Source: a bacterium (lineage in GTDB: Bacteria; Krumholzibacteriota; Krumholzibacteriia; LZORAL124-64-63). Taken from it: a stretch of DNA of 64,000 bases. Below are positions 1 through 12,406 of the stretch, piece by piece. Position 1 is the stretch's first letter. Each line of letters opens with the position of its first letter. The notes beneath the pieces are model-generated. The model was not told the DNA's origin, searched no databases, and saw only the letters and a list, made by a program, of their open reading frames with translations. The translations under genes and the position numbers were made by a program. The stretch covers positions 372,001 to 436,000 of the forward strand of contig JADJCK010000005.1 in the NCBI GenBank assembly GCA_016703265.1, given 5' to 3'.

Positions 1-1
1 C

Positions 2-1204
2 TATCTGGCCCGCCTGCTCGTGCAGGCGGGCTTTTCCGTGCGCTGCGGCATGACCGATGCCGCGACGCGGTTCGTCAGCCCGATGACCTTCGAGGTGCTG
101 ACCGGTGCGCCCGTGGCGATCGACCTCTGGGGCGAGCGCGGCACCGCGGCGCTGGATCACATCCAGTATGCGCGTTGGGCCGACGTTGCGGTCGTGGCCC
201 CGGCCACGGCCAATACGATGGCCAAGGCCGCCGGCGGCCTGGCGGACAACATGGTCTCGACGCTGCTGCTGGCGTTTCCGGGTCCGGTCGTCATGGCTCC
301 GGCGATGAACGACAACATGTGGCGGCATCCGGCCACGCGCGTCGTCCGGCAGACCCTGCTCGATCGCGGGATCCGCTTCGTCGGCCCGGGCGAGGGTTTC
401 CTCGCCTGCGGGACCACCGATGAGGGCCGCATGTCCGAGCCTGAGGAGATCCTCACCGTGGTGCGTGAGGTGGCGGCAGCGCTGCCGCCGCGCGCCGAGC
501 CTGCTGTCGCTGCGCCTGCAAGCGATCCCGGCCCGTGGCTGGGTCGCCGGGTGATCGTGACCGCCGGGCCCACCTGCGAGCCCATCGATCCGGTGCGCTA
601 CGTCGCCAATCGCAGCACCGGCGCCATGGGCTACGCCCTGGCGGCGGCGGCGGCCGGCGCCGGGGCCCAGGTGACCCTGGTGAGCGGGCCGGTGGCGCTG
701 CCGGTGCCGCGCGGCCTGGCCGGAGTGGTCCAGGTCCAGACGGGGCGTGAGATGGCTGCCGCCGTCGATGCGGCGCTCGCCGACGGCGCCGACTGGCTGG
801 TGATGTGTGCGGCCGTCGCCGACTTCACGCCGGCCGAGCCCGCTCCCGGCAAGTTGAAGAAGGACGTGCTCGGCGACACGTGGGACCTGCGGCTGGTGCG
901 CAATCCCGACATCCTGGGCGAGATCGTGCCGCGGCATCGCGCCACGGGCGTGAAGGTCGTGGGCTTCGCGCTCGAGACCGAGGATGTGGTGGCGCGCGCG
1001 CTCGGCAAGCTGCGCGCCAAGGGCCTCGACTTCATCGTCGCCAACAATCCATCCGCGGAAGGTTCCGGCTTCGGCGATGTGCGCCATGAACTGATCCTGC
1101 TGGGTCCCGCCGGGGAGTTGTGGCGCAGCGGCTCGCAGCCCAAGGCGGCCCTGGCCCCGGCGCTGCTGGCGCAACTGGACGCCGCGACCGGATCGGCGCG
1201 GTGA
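2..1204 (+). CDS. coaBC: Bifunctional phosphopantothenoylcysteine decarboxylase / phosphopantothenate-cysteine ligase CoaBC (5' partial)
   Basis: Two steps of coenzyme A synthesis in the cytosol: CoaB joins cysteine to 4'-phosphopantothenate and CoaC decarboxylates the product using FMN. The frame is open to the window edge, so the start codon and the N-terminal FMN-binding segment lie outside. Seen in the CoaC half: LDHIQYARW, with the catalytic His; the PAMNDNMW signature; and GFLACGTTDEG, with the active-site Cys codon at about 407. The CoaB half starts near base 545 and shows VTAGPT, the NRSTGAMG nucleotide-binding stretch, CAAVADF, a KLKK lysine motif and ANNPS. The domain order is that of standard bacterial CoaBC. 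The next gene starts 4 bases after the stop, so they are probably co-transcribed. Identity is secure; only the 5' end is missing. Confidence 0.95.
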   Translation, partial: YLARLLVQAGFSVRCGMTDAATRFVSPMTFEVLTGAPVAIDLWGERGTAALDHIQYARWADVAVVAPATANTMAKAAGGLADNMVSTLLLAFPGPVVMAPAMNDNMWRHPATRVVRQTLLDRGIRFVGPGEGFLACGTTDEGRMSEPEEILTVVREVAAALPPRAEPAVAAPASDPGPWLGRRVIVTAGPTCEPIDPVRYVANRSTGAMGYALAAAAAGAGAQVTLVSGPVALPVPRGLAGVVQVQTGREMAAAVDAALADGADWLVMCAAVADFTPAEPAPGKLKKDVLGDTWDLRLVRNPDILGEIVPRHRATGVKVVGFALETEDVVARALGKLRAKGLDFIVANNPSAEGSGFGDVRHELILLGPAGELWRSGSQPKAALAPALLAQLDAATGSAR

Positions 1205-1208
1205 CGCG

Positions 1209-2138
1209 ATGAGTGATCCCCGCGAATTGCCGCCCGCGAACGATCCCGCAGCCATCGCCGCCGACCTCCTGGCCTGGATCCGCCAGAACCGGCACACGGC
1301 GCCGGCGTGGTTCATCGACGACGGCTCGGCGGCGCCCGAACTGGCGGCCGCGGCGGCGCCTGTTGCTGCGCCCATCGCCGTGCCCGCTATCGTGCCCGCT
1401 ACCGCGCCGGATGCGGCGCCGGAGGCGGTCGAAGCGCCTGCGGCTTCCGATGCGGCCTTCGCAGCCGCCTGCGCCGGCTTCGTGAAGGACACACTTGCCC
1501 TGATCGACCGCGAGGGCGTGCCTGCCGGCGGCACGCTGCCGCCCGACCCCCTGCTGGCCGCGCACGGCGGTGACAAGGCCGCGGCGCTGGCCGCCCTGTG
1601 CGCCGAGGTGCTGCCGTGCGTGAAGTGCCCGCTCCACGAGACGCGAACCCACACGGTGTTCGGGGTGGGCAACCCGGACGCCGACCTCGTCTTCATCGGC
1701 GAGGCGCCGGGCCAGGACGAGGACCTGCAGGGTGAGCCGTTCGTGGGACGCAGCGGACAGCTGCTGACGAAGATCCTCGGCGCCATCGGCTACGCGCGCC
1801 AGGACGTCTACATCTGCAACATCCTCAAGTGCCGGCCGCCGGGCAACCGCGACCCGCTGCCGGCCGAGGTCGCCCAATGTGAGCCGCACCTCAGGCGCCA
1901 GCTGGCCATCCTGCGGCCGCGCGCCATCTGCTGCCTCGGTCGCGTGGCCGGGCAGACGTTGCTGGGCACGGACGCCTCGCTGGGCAAGTTGAGGCAGGCG
2001 GTGCATTTCTACGCCGGCATCCCGGTGACGGTGACCTTCCATCCGGCGGCGCTGCTGCGCAACCCGGGCTGGAAGCGTGATACCTGGGACGACGTGCGGC
2101 GCCTGCGGGCGCTGGTCGACGCGCTCAAGGCGCGATAG
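1209..2138 (+). CDS. Family 4 uracil-DNA glycosylase (4Fe-4S, SPO1 DNA polymerase-like)
   Basis: Excises uracil from DNA to start base-excision repair. The C-terminal 180 residues carry the family-4 signatures: GEAPGQDED (water-activating/uracil pocket), FVGRSGQLL, NILKCRPPGNRDP and a late FHPAALLR with the conserved His. Four cysteines fit the Fe-S ligand pattern: Cys-x2-Cys near residues 137-140, then Cys-x15-Cys around the KCRPP motif. The first 130 residues are unlike the usual short N-terminus: residues 40-80 are an Ala/Pro-rich low-complexity tether, followed by a short helical segment. The KRRIH insert typical of UdgX is absent, so UdgX is unlikely. ATG at 1209 follows the coaBC stop by 4 bases; no later start would keep the Fe-S cysteines better placed. 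309 residues. Confidence 0.88.
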   Translation: MSDPRELPPANDPAAIAADLLAWIRQNRHTAPAWFIDDGSAAPELAAAAAPVAAPIAVPAIVPATAPDAAPEAVEAPAASDAAFAAACAGFVKDTLALIDREGVPAGGTLPPDPLLAAHGGDKAAALAALCAEVLPCVKCPLHETRTHTVFGVGNPDADLVFIGEAPGQDEDLQGEPFVGRSGQLLTKILGAIGYARQDVYICNILKCRPPGNRDPLPAEVAQCEPHLRRQLAILRPRAICCLGRVAGQTLLGTDASLGKLRQAVHFYAGIPVTVTFHPAALLRNPGWKRDTWDDVRRLRALVDALKAR

Positions 2139-2226
2139 GCCCGGCGCGGGTCGCCGGCGACGGTGGCGGTCCGGCGCGCCGGCGATGTATCTTCCCCCGC
2201 TCATCCCGTTCCGTTGGAGGCTTTCC

Positions 2227-5741
<3,515 letters not shown>

Positions 5742-5745
<4 letters not shown>

Positions 5746-6239
5746 CGGTGCCGATCGTGACCACTCCGCGGCAGGAAGCCGACCTCCGGCGCTTCCGGCG
5801 CCTGGCCGACTTGTTCGACAGTGCCTTCCGCGTGCCCGGGACGCGCTGGCGCTTCGGGCTCGACGCCTTGCTCGGCCTGGTGCCGGTGGCAGGTGACGTC
5901 GCCGGCGCCGCCTTCGCGCTCTACGGCGTGTGGACGGCGCGCAGGATCGGGGCGCCCGCGGTCGTCCTGGCGCACATGCTCGTCAACGTCGCCCTGGACC
6001 TGCTGGTGGGGTTGGTGCCGGTGGCCGGCGACGTGTCGGATTTCTTCTTCCAGTCGCATGCGCGCAATCGACGCCTGCTCGAGGCCTGGCTGGCCGACCC
6101 CCGGCGCGCCACCCGCCGATCGCGCGGCGTGGTGATCGGCGTCCCGCTCGGAGCACTGGTGCTGCTCCTGGCAGCGGTCGCCGCCGCGGTGTGGGCATTC
6201 GTGCTGTTCGCGCGCTGGCTGGCCGGGGTCTGGACGTAG
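5742..6239 (+). CDS. DUF4112 family membrane protein
   Basis: A small integral membrane protein of the DUF4112 family, function unknown. Visible hallmarks are the twin GLVPVAGDV motifs (near residues 46 and 92), each at the end of a hydrophobic segment, and a C-terminal hydrophobic stretch (about residues 130-160). The possible TTG at 5742 overlaps the preceding TGA (TTGA); GTG codons at 5748 and 5757 are equally acceptable, and no good Shine-Dalgarno decides among them. The stop TAG (6237-6239) sits inside the first unit of a 17-bp tandem repeat, so the last codons of the gene are part of that repeat. Probably co-transcribed with the amidohydrolase fusion upstream. Confidence 0.75.
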
Positions 6240-6317
6240 GCCAAGGTTCGACGTGGGCCATTGCTCGACGTAGGCCAAGGCTCGACGTAGGCCAAGGCTC
6301 GACGTATGCCAAGGCTC
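6233..6317. repeat. 17-bp tandem repeat (minisatellite), five units
   Basis: Five head-to-tail copies of gacgtaggccaaggctc at 6233, 6250, 6267, 6284 and 6301. Units 3 and 4 are identical; units 1, 2 and 5 differ at one to three bases. The array begins inside the last codons of the DUF4112 gene and supplies its TAG stop. The period is not a multiple of 3, so it is not a coding repeat. There is no spacer between units, which excludes a CRISPR array. Confidence 0.92.
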
Positions 6318-6428
6318 GACGAACCCGGGACCGGGAGGTTATCATGCCGGGCACGCACTGCCGGCGACCGCCGGCCGGTCCACCGCTGTCCGACCGGGCT
6401 CCAGCGCCCGTCTGGTGAGCACTGCCGC

Positions 6429-7322
6429 ATGGGTCTCTCCGCACTCAAGTCGCGCCTGCCCTGGTGGTCGAAGATCGCCAGCAAGCTGGTGTTGTCGCGC
6501 CTGCCCGCGCGCTATCACCTCTGGCAGCGGCTGGACCTGTTCAAGCACGGCAGCATGGAGGATCCCGCCTACGCCTGGGACGTGTTCGCGCACCACTGGG
6601 AGCGCAGCGATTTCGTCGGCAAGGGCCAGCCCGGCTTCACCTGCCTGGAGGCGGGGCCCGGCGACACGCTGTCGTCGTGCCTGCTGGCCCACGTGCACGG
6701 CGCGGCGACCTGCCACCTGGTCGATGTCGGCCCGTTCGCACGCGCGGACATGGCGCCCTACCGGCAGCTCGAGGCGTGGCTGTCGGAGCGCGGCTCGCCG
6801 TTGCCGCCGGCCGCCTGTGACGGCGACCTGGACACCATGCTCCGGACCGTGGGCGGCCGCTACGCCACGCAGGGACTGGCGTCGTTGCGCGCGATCCCCG
6901 ACGGCAGCGTTCACTTCATCTGGTCGCAGGCGGTGCTCGAGCACGTGCGACTGGGCGAGTTCCTGCCGTTCCAGAAGGAACTGCGGCGCATCCTGCATCC
7001 CGGCGGCATCTGCTCGCACACCATCGACCTGAAGGATCACCTGGGCGGCGCCCTCAACAACCTCCGCTTCCGCGAGAAGACGTGGGAAGCGCCGTGGATG
7101 TCGGAGTCGGGGTTCTACACCAATCGCATCCGTTTCGGGCAGATGTGCCGCCTGTTCGAGGAGGCCGGGTTCGCGGTCGAGGTGGTGCAGCGGGATACGT
7201 GGCCGGCGTTGCCCACGCCGCGGGCGCGGCTGGCCGAACCGTTCCGCGGCCTCGACGAGGCCGAGTTGCTGGTCAAGGGGTTCCAGGTCCTGCTGAGGCC
7301 CGCCGCCGGGCCCGGCCGTTGA
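6429..7322 (+). CDS. Class I SAM-dependent methyltransferase
   Basis: A 297-residue predicted methyltransferase of the Methyltransf_11 kind. The glycine-rich motif I is degenerate (TCLEAGPGD, about residue 75). An acidic segment follows (VDVGPF), then SVHFIWSQAVLEHV, the typical post-strand-4 motif, and LRRILHPGG. The ATG at 6429 gives a basic, amphipathic N-terminus (GLSALKSRLPWWSK) that may sit at the membrane. The reading frame continues upstream to 6306 but starts inside the tandem repeat, so the later ATG is preferred. Eight bases separate its stop from the following glycosyltransferase, suggesting a two-gene unit modifying an envelope glycan or lipid. Substrate not predictable. Confidence 0.75.
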   Translation: MGLSALKSRLPWWSKIASKLVLSRLPARYHLWQRLDLFKHGSMEDPAYAWDVFAHHWERSDFVGKGQPGFTCLEAGPGDTLSSCLLAHVHGAATCHLVDVGPFARADMAPYRQLEAWLSERGSPLPPAACDGDLDTMLRTVGGRYATQGLASLRAIPDGSVHFIWSQAVLEHVRLGEFLPFQKELRRILHPGGICSHTIDLKDHLGGALNNLRFREKTWEAPWMSESGFYTNRIRFGQMCRLFEEAGFAVEVVQRDTWPALPTPRARLAEPFRGLDEAELLVKGFQVLLRPAAGPGR

Positions 7323-7330
7323 GGCGATCG

Positions 7331-8451
7331 ATGGCTGCGCCGACCAGGCTGCTGTTCGTGGTGACCGAAGACTGGTACTTCTGTTCGCACCGCCTGACCC
7401 TGGGTGGGGCGGCGCGCGAGGCCGGCTATGACGTGGCCGTGGCCACGCGCGTGCGCGATCACGGCGACCAGATCACGGCCCGCGGCCTGCGCCTGCTGCC
7501 CTTCCCGATGACCAGGCGCGGCGCCAACCCCTGACCGAGCTGGCGACCCTGGTGCGGCTGGTGCGCCTGTACCGGCGCGAGCGGCCGGACATCGTGCACC
7601 ATGTCGCGCTGAAGCCGGTGGTGTACGGGTCACTGGCGGCGCGACTGGCCGGCGTGCCGGTCGTCGTCAACGCCGTGGCGGGCACAGGCTGGCTGTTCAA
7701 TGCGACCGGCGGCGCGCGGCGACTGCTGCGGCCGGTGATGCGGCGCGTGCTGGGCGCCGTCCTGGCGGGTACGCAGGTCATCGTCCAGAATCCCGACGAT
7801 GCCGAGGTCATGGCCGGCATCGACCTGCAGCACGTGCACCTGATCCGCGGCGCCGGCGTGGATACCCGCGAGTTCGCGCCCCGCGACGAGGCGCCGGGGC
7901 CGATCGTGGTGCTGCTCGCCTCGCGCCTGCTCTGGACCAAGGGAGTGGGCGACTTCGCCGTCGCCGCGCGCCTGCTGCGCGAGCGCGGCGTGGCCGTTCG
8001 CTGCGTGCTGGTGGGCACGCCCGACCCGGACAACCCGGACTTCGTGCCCGAGGGCGCCATCCGCGCCTGGGAGGCCGAGGGCAGCCTGGAATGGTGGGGC
8101 CACCGGGGCAACATGGCCGACGTCTTCGCGGCGGCCCACATCGTCTGCCTGCCGTCGTACTACGGTGAAGGCGTGCCGAAGGCCCTGATCGAGGCGGCAG
8201 CCTGCGGCAGGCCGATCGTGACGACCGACATGCCGGGCTGCCGGGAGATCGTGCGCCAGAGGGAGAACGGGCTGCTGGTGCCGCCGCGGGATCCGGCGCG
8301 CCTGGCCGACGCGCTGCAGGAACTGGCCGGCGATGCCGACCTGCGCCGGCGCCTCGGCGCCGAGGGGCGCCGGCGGGTCGAGTCCGAGTTCTCCGAGCAG
8401 CAGGTCATCGCGGCGACCCTCGCCGTGTACCGGCGGAAGCCGGCGCCCTGA
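7331..8451 (+). CDS. GT4-family glycosyltransferase, interrupted by a one-base frameshift
   Basis: A retaining GT-B glycosyltransferase for cell-surface polysaccharide. The N-terminal frame (7331-7534) encodes RLLFVVTEDWYFCSHRL and stops at TGA 7532-7534, just after a run of four C (7528-7531). The next frame continues without loss with TELATLVRLVRLYRRE, PDIVHHVALKP and, in the donor-binding half, LLASRLLWTKGV, WWGHRGNMADVF and PSYYGEGVPKALIEAA (the E-x7-E region). Adding one C to the run would restore a 373-residue protein of normal length. Either a sequencing indel in a homopolymer or a real inactivation; the downstream sequence is otherwise undecayed, which favours the former. It follows the methyltransferase by 8 bases. 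Confidence 0.8.
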
Positions 8452-8492
8452 GGACGCCTGCCCCGGTCGGCGAGCCCGCGTGAGGCAGGGGT

Positions 8493-8521
8493 TTGTCATC
8501 GCGGCCCCAAGGCGCTACATT
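8493..8521 (+). promoter_or_regulatory. Candidate sigma-70-type promoter for speA
   Basis: TTGTCA (8493-8498), 17-base spacer, TACATT (8516-8521). Predicted transcript start is near 8528, giving an approximately 110-base leader before speA. Matches are 5/6 and 4/6 to the E. coli consensus, which may not fit this organism exactly. Confidence 0.45.
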
Positions 8522-8530
8522 GCGCGGGCC

Positions 8531-8549
8531 GGCGCCCTTCGGGGGCGCC
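8531..8549 (+). promoter_or_regulatory. Leader hairpin upstream of speA
   Basis: GGCGCCC (8531-8537) pairs with GGGCGCC (8543-8549) around a TTCGG loop. It is followed by gtctttcc. It lies just after the predicted transcript start, so it could be a leader attenuator or 5'-end stabiliser; it could also terminate readthrough from the glycosyltransferase. A second inverted repeat, GCCGGG/CCCGGC (8602-8607 and 8614-8619, loop TTCAAT), precedes the ribosome binding site. Confidence 0.45.
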
Positions 8550-8637
8550 GTCTTTCCGTAGGGCGCGGGCCGCGGCCGGTCCTGTCTGGGTCTCACTCAA
8601 GGCCGGGTTCAATCCCGGCGTGTCGCGGAGGGCCGCC

Positions 8638-10548
<1,911 letters not shown>

Positions 10549-10607
10549 CCGGTACGTGCGCAGAGGCGTCCCGGGAACCGGGGCGGTCTCCGCGGAGTTG
10601 AACCGGG

Positions 10608-10635
10608 ACGGCGGGCGACTTCAGTCGCCCGCCGT
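10608..10635. terminator. Rho-independent terminator after speA (shared with convergent gene)
   Basis: A perfect inverted repeat: ACGGCGGGCGAC (10608-10619), TTCA loop, GTCGCCCGCCGT (10624-10635), followed by ttctgtt. It terminates speA. The stop codon of the convergent beta-lactamase-like gene (complement of 10621-10623) lies in the loop, so the hairpin serves both directions. Confidence 0.75.
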
Positions 10636-11780
10636 TTCTGTTGTAGCCGGCATCGCGGCAGCCAGGCAGGCGGCAAGCCGCGCCGCAAGGATGCGCCCGT
10701 TGGCGGCGTCGTGGCTGAGGATGCTGCCGGCCACCGTGGCGTCGAGCGACGGCAGGTGGAAGGCGAACGTGTTCCAGAAGCCCTGGTGGCCGAAGCCCAG
10801 GTGTCCGTCCAGGTCGGTCACCATCAGCCCCAGTCGGTAGGGGGCCGTGCCGGCGCCGGTCATCGCGGCCAGCGATGCCTCCCGCCCCAGCACGTCCCCT
10901 TCGAGCAGCGCCCGCATGAACCGGCCCAGGTCGCGGACGTCGGTCACCAGGCCGCCGCCGCCGTAGAGGTCGAAACTCGGGTCCCAGGCGGTCACGTCGT
11001 GCGTGTCGATGTACTGGTGGGCGCGCGGGCCGGCGCCGGCAGGCACGGGTTCGGCGTTCTCCCACCAGGTGGCGCCCAGGCCCAGGCGAGCGAACCCCAG
11101 CTGCTCGCGCACTGCTGCCGCCAGGGGCTTCCCGGTCAACCGCTCGACGATGCCTCCCAGCAGCACGTAGCCGGTGTCGGAGTAGCGGTACGGCGCGGGG
11201 CCGGACCGATCGGGTCGAACAGTGCGGCGCAGCGCTGCACCTGCTCTTCGCGCGTCCAGGCGTGTGCAGGGTCGGCAATGATCGCCTCACCGTAGCGATC
11301 GTCCCCCGAGTGGTCGGCAAGCCCGGCGGTGTGGCTCAACACCTGGCGCACCGTCATCGCCCCGAGCGCGTAGCCGTCGGCCGCCAGCACGGTCGCCAGG
11401 TCCGGCGGCAGCAGGTCCGCGAGCGGTGCCTCGAGCGCAAGCCGGCCCTCCTCGGCCAGGCGCAGGACGGTCGCTGCCACATAGGTCTTGGTGTTGCTGG
11501 CGATGCGGAAGGTATGGGCCGGTGTCAGCGGGCGGGTGTCGTTGCGGGCAACCGTCCCTGCCGCGCCGGACCACTCCAGGTCCAGCGGCGGGCACAGCAC
11601 CCAGGCGGTGAGTCCCGGCGCCTGGGGGTTCTCGGCCAGGAAAGCATCGAGGACGCGCTGCAGCGCGGCGGTGGTCCCGGCTGGCGGCCCTGCGACAGCG
11701 CGAGCAGGCAATCCGGCAATGCAGGCCACAAACAGGGGGATTGCGGCCAGGAGAGCGCGACGCAGGCGACGGGTCGGCAT
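10621..11780 (-). CDS. Serine beta-lactamase-like hydrolase (class C / S12 family), interrupted by a one-base frameshift
   Basis: An exported S12/EstB-type serine hydrolase (D-Ala-D-Ala carboxypeptidase, esterase or peptidase). ATG at 11780 has GAGGTG upstream and opens a signal peptide (LLAAIPLFVACIAGLPARA). The nucleophile motif S-x-x-K is IASNTKTY; HTAGL follows. The first frame runs wrong after LFDPIGPAP near 11200; the neighbouring frame resumes at once with YRYSDTGYVLLGG (the Y-x-D/N motif) and ends with GHQGF, the H-x-G motif, at 10621. One added base restores a 386-residue enzyme with all three motifs, so the lesion may be a sequencing error. A GTG at 11792 overlaps the upstream stop (GTGA) and is an alternative start. 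Confidence 0.75.
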
Positions 11781-11788
11781 ACGGCACC

Positions 11789-12328
11789 TCACAGGGAATC
11801 GCGCAGCGCCTTCAGCAGCGTGCGCACGCTCTCGATGGTGTAGGGATCGTCGGGGGCAGGCGGGCGGCCGTTCGCCTCGAAGCGGGGACGCTCATCGTAG
11901 TCGCGCCCCCAGCGGGCGTCGACCTCGCGGACCAGGTCGGCCAGCGACGTGGGACTGGCCAGGGCACGGTCGAGCAGTTCAGCCAGCGCCGCAGCGGGGG
12001 CGCCGCGGTGCCGGTCCTGCAGGTTGGGGTCATCTTCCAGGCGAGCCCCCAGGACGCGGACCAGGGATCCCTCGGAGTCGGGCAGGCGGGCCGCGAGCAG
12101 GGCCGTGACGGCCAGGACCAGCTGGCGTGCGGCAGGCACCGGCGAGGCGCCCTTGAGGTTGCCGGCGCCGGCGCGGGCGATGGCCGTCGCCAGGTCGAAG
12201 GCGCGGTGGCGGAGGGCATCGCGCTCGGCGTCTTGTTGCCCGGCGTCTTGTCGCCCGGCGTCGTCCGCCCGGGGCTCGACCGGGGAGTGGTTCCCCGCCT
12301 TGTCGCGCTCTTGATTGTCGTCGCTCAT
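11789..12328 (-). CDS. Hypothetical protein
   Basis: A 179-residue cytosolic protein I do not recognise. The first 45 residues are hydrophilic and rich in Asp, Gln and Arg (repeated DDAGRQDAG/QQDAERDA pattern) and look disordered. The rest is mostly helical, with GASPVPAARQLVLAVTALLAARLPDS, DDPNLQDRH and a C-terminal YTIESVRTLLKALRDSL. No signal peptide or membrane segment. ATG at 12328 begins 78 bases from the divergent oligopeptidase gene. Its stop touches the downstream hydrolase start region, so the two are probably one operon. Confidence 0.6.
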   Translation of the reverse strand: MSDDNQERDKAGNHSPVEPRADDAGRQDAGQQDAERDALRHRAFDLATAIARAGAGNLKGASPVPAARQLVLAVTALLAARLPDSEGSLVRVLGARLEDDPNLQDRHRGAPAAALAELLDRALASPTSLADLVREVDARWGRDYDERPRFEANGRPPAPDDPYTIESVRTLLKALRDSL

Positions 12329-12406
12329 GAGTCCACAATACACGCCGTGCCGTCGAAAGGAAACCGCGACCGCCCTGCCGGCCGCGCCTTCCCGAAAGGA
12401 ACCCCC

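Noticed and set aside
6233..6317. CRISPR-like array
   Set aside because: Units are contiguous with no spacers and only 17 bases long; it is a minisatellite.
6306..6428. Upstream ATG (6306) as the methyltransferase start
   Set aside because: It begins inside the tandem repeat and adds 41 residues of low-complexity sequence without family similarity; ATG 6429 fits better.
8601..8620. tRNA T-arm-like sequence (GGGTTCAATCCC) before speA
   Set aside because: With the perfect stem the loop has 6 bases, not 7, and no acceptor, D or anticodon arms can be built around it. It is an inverted repeat in a leader.
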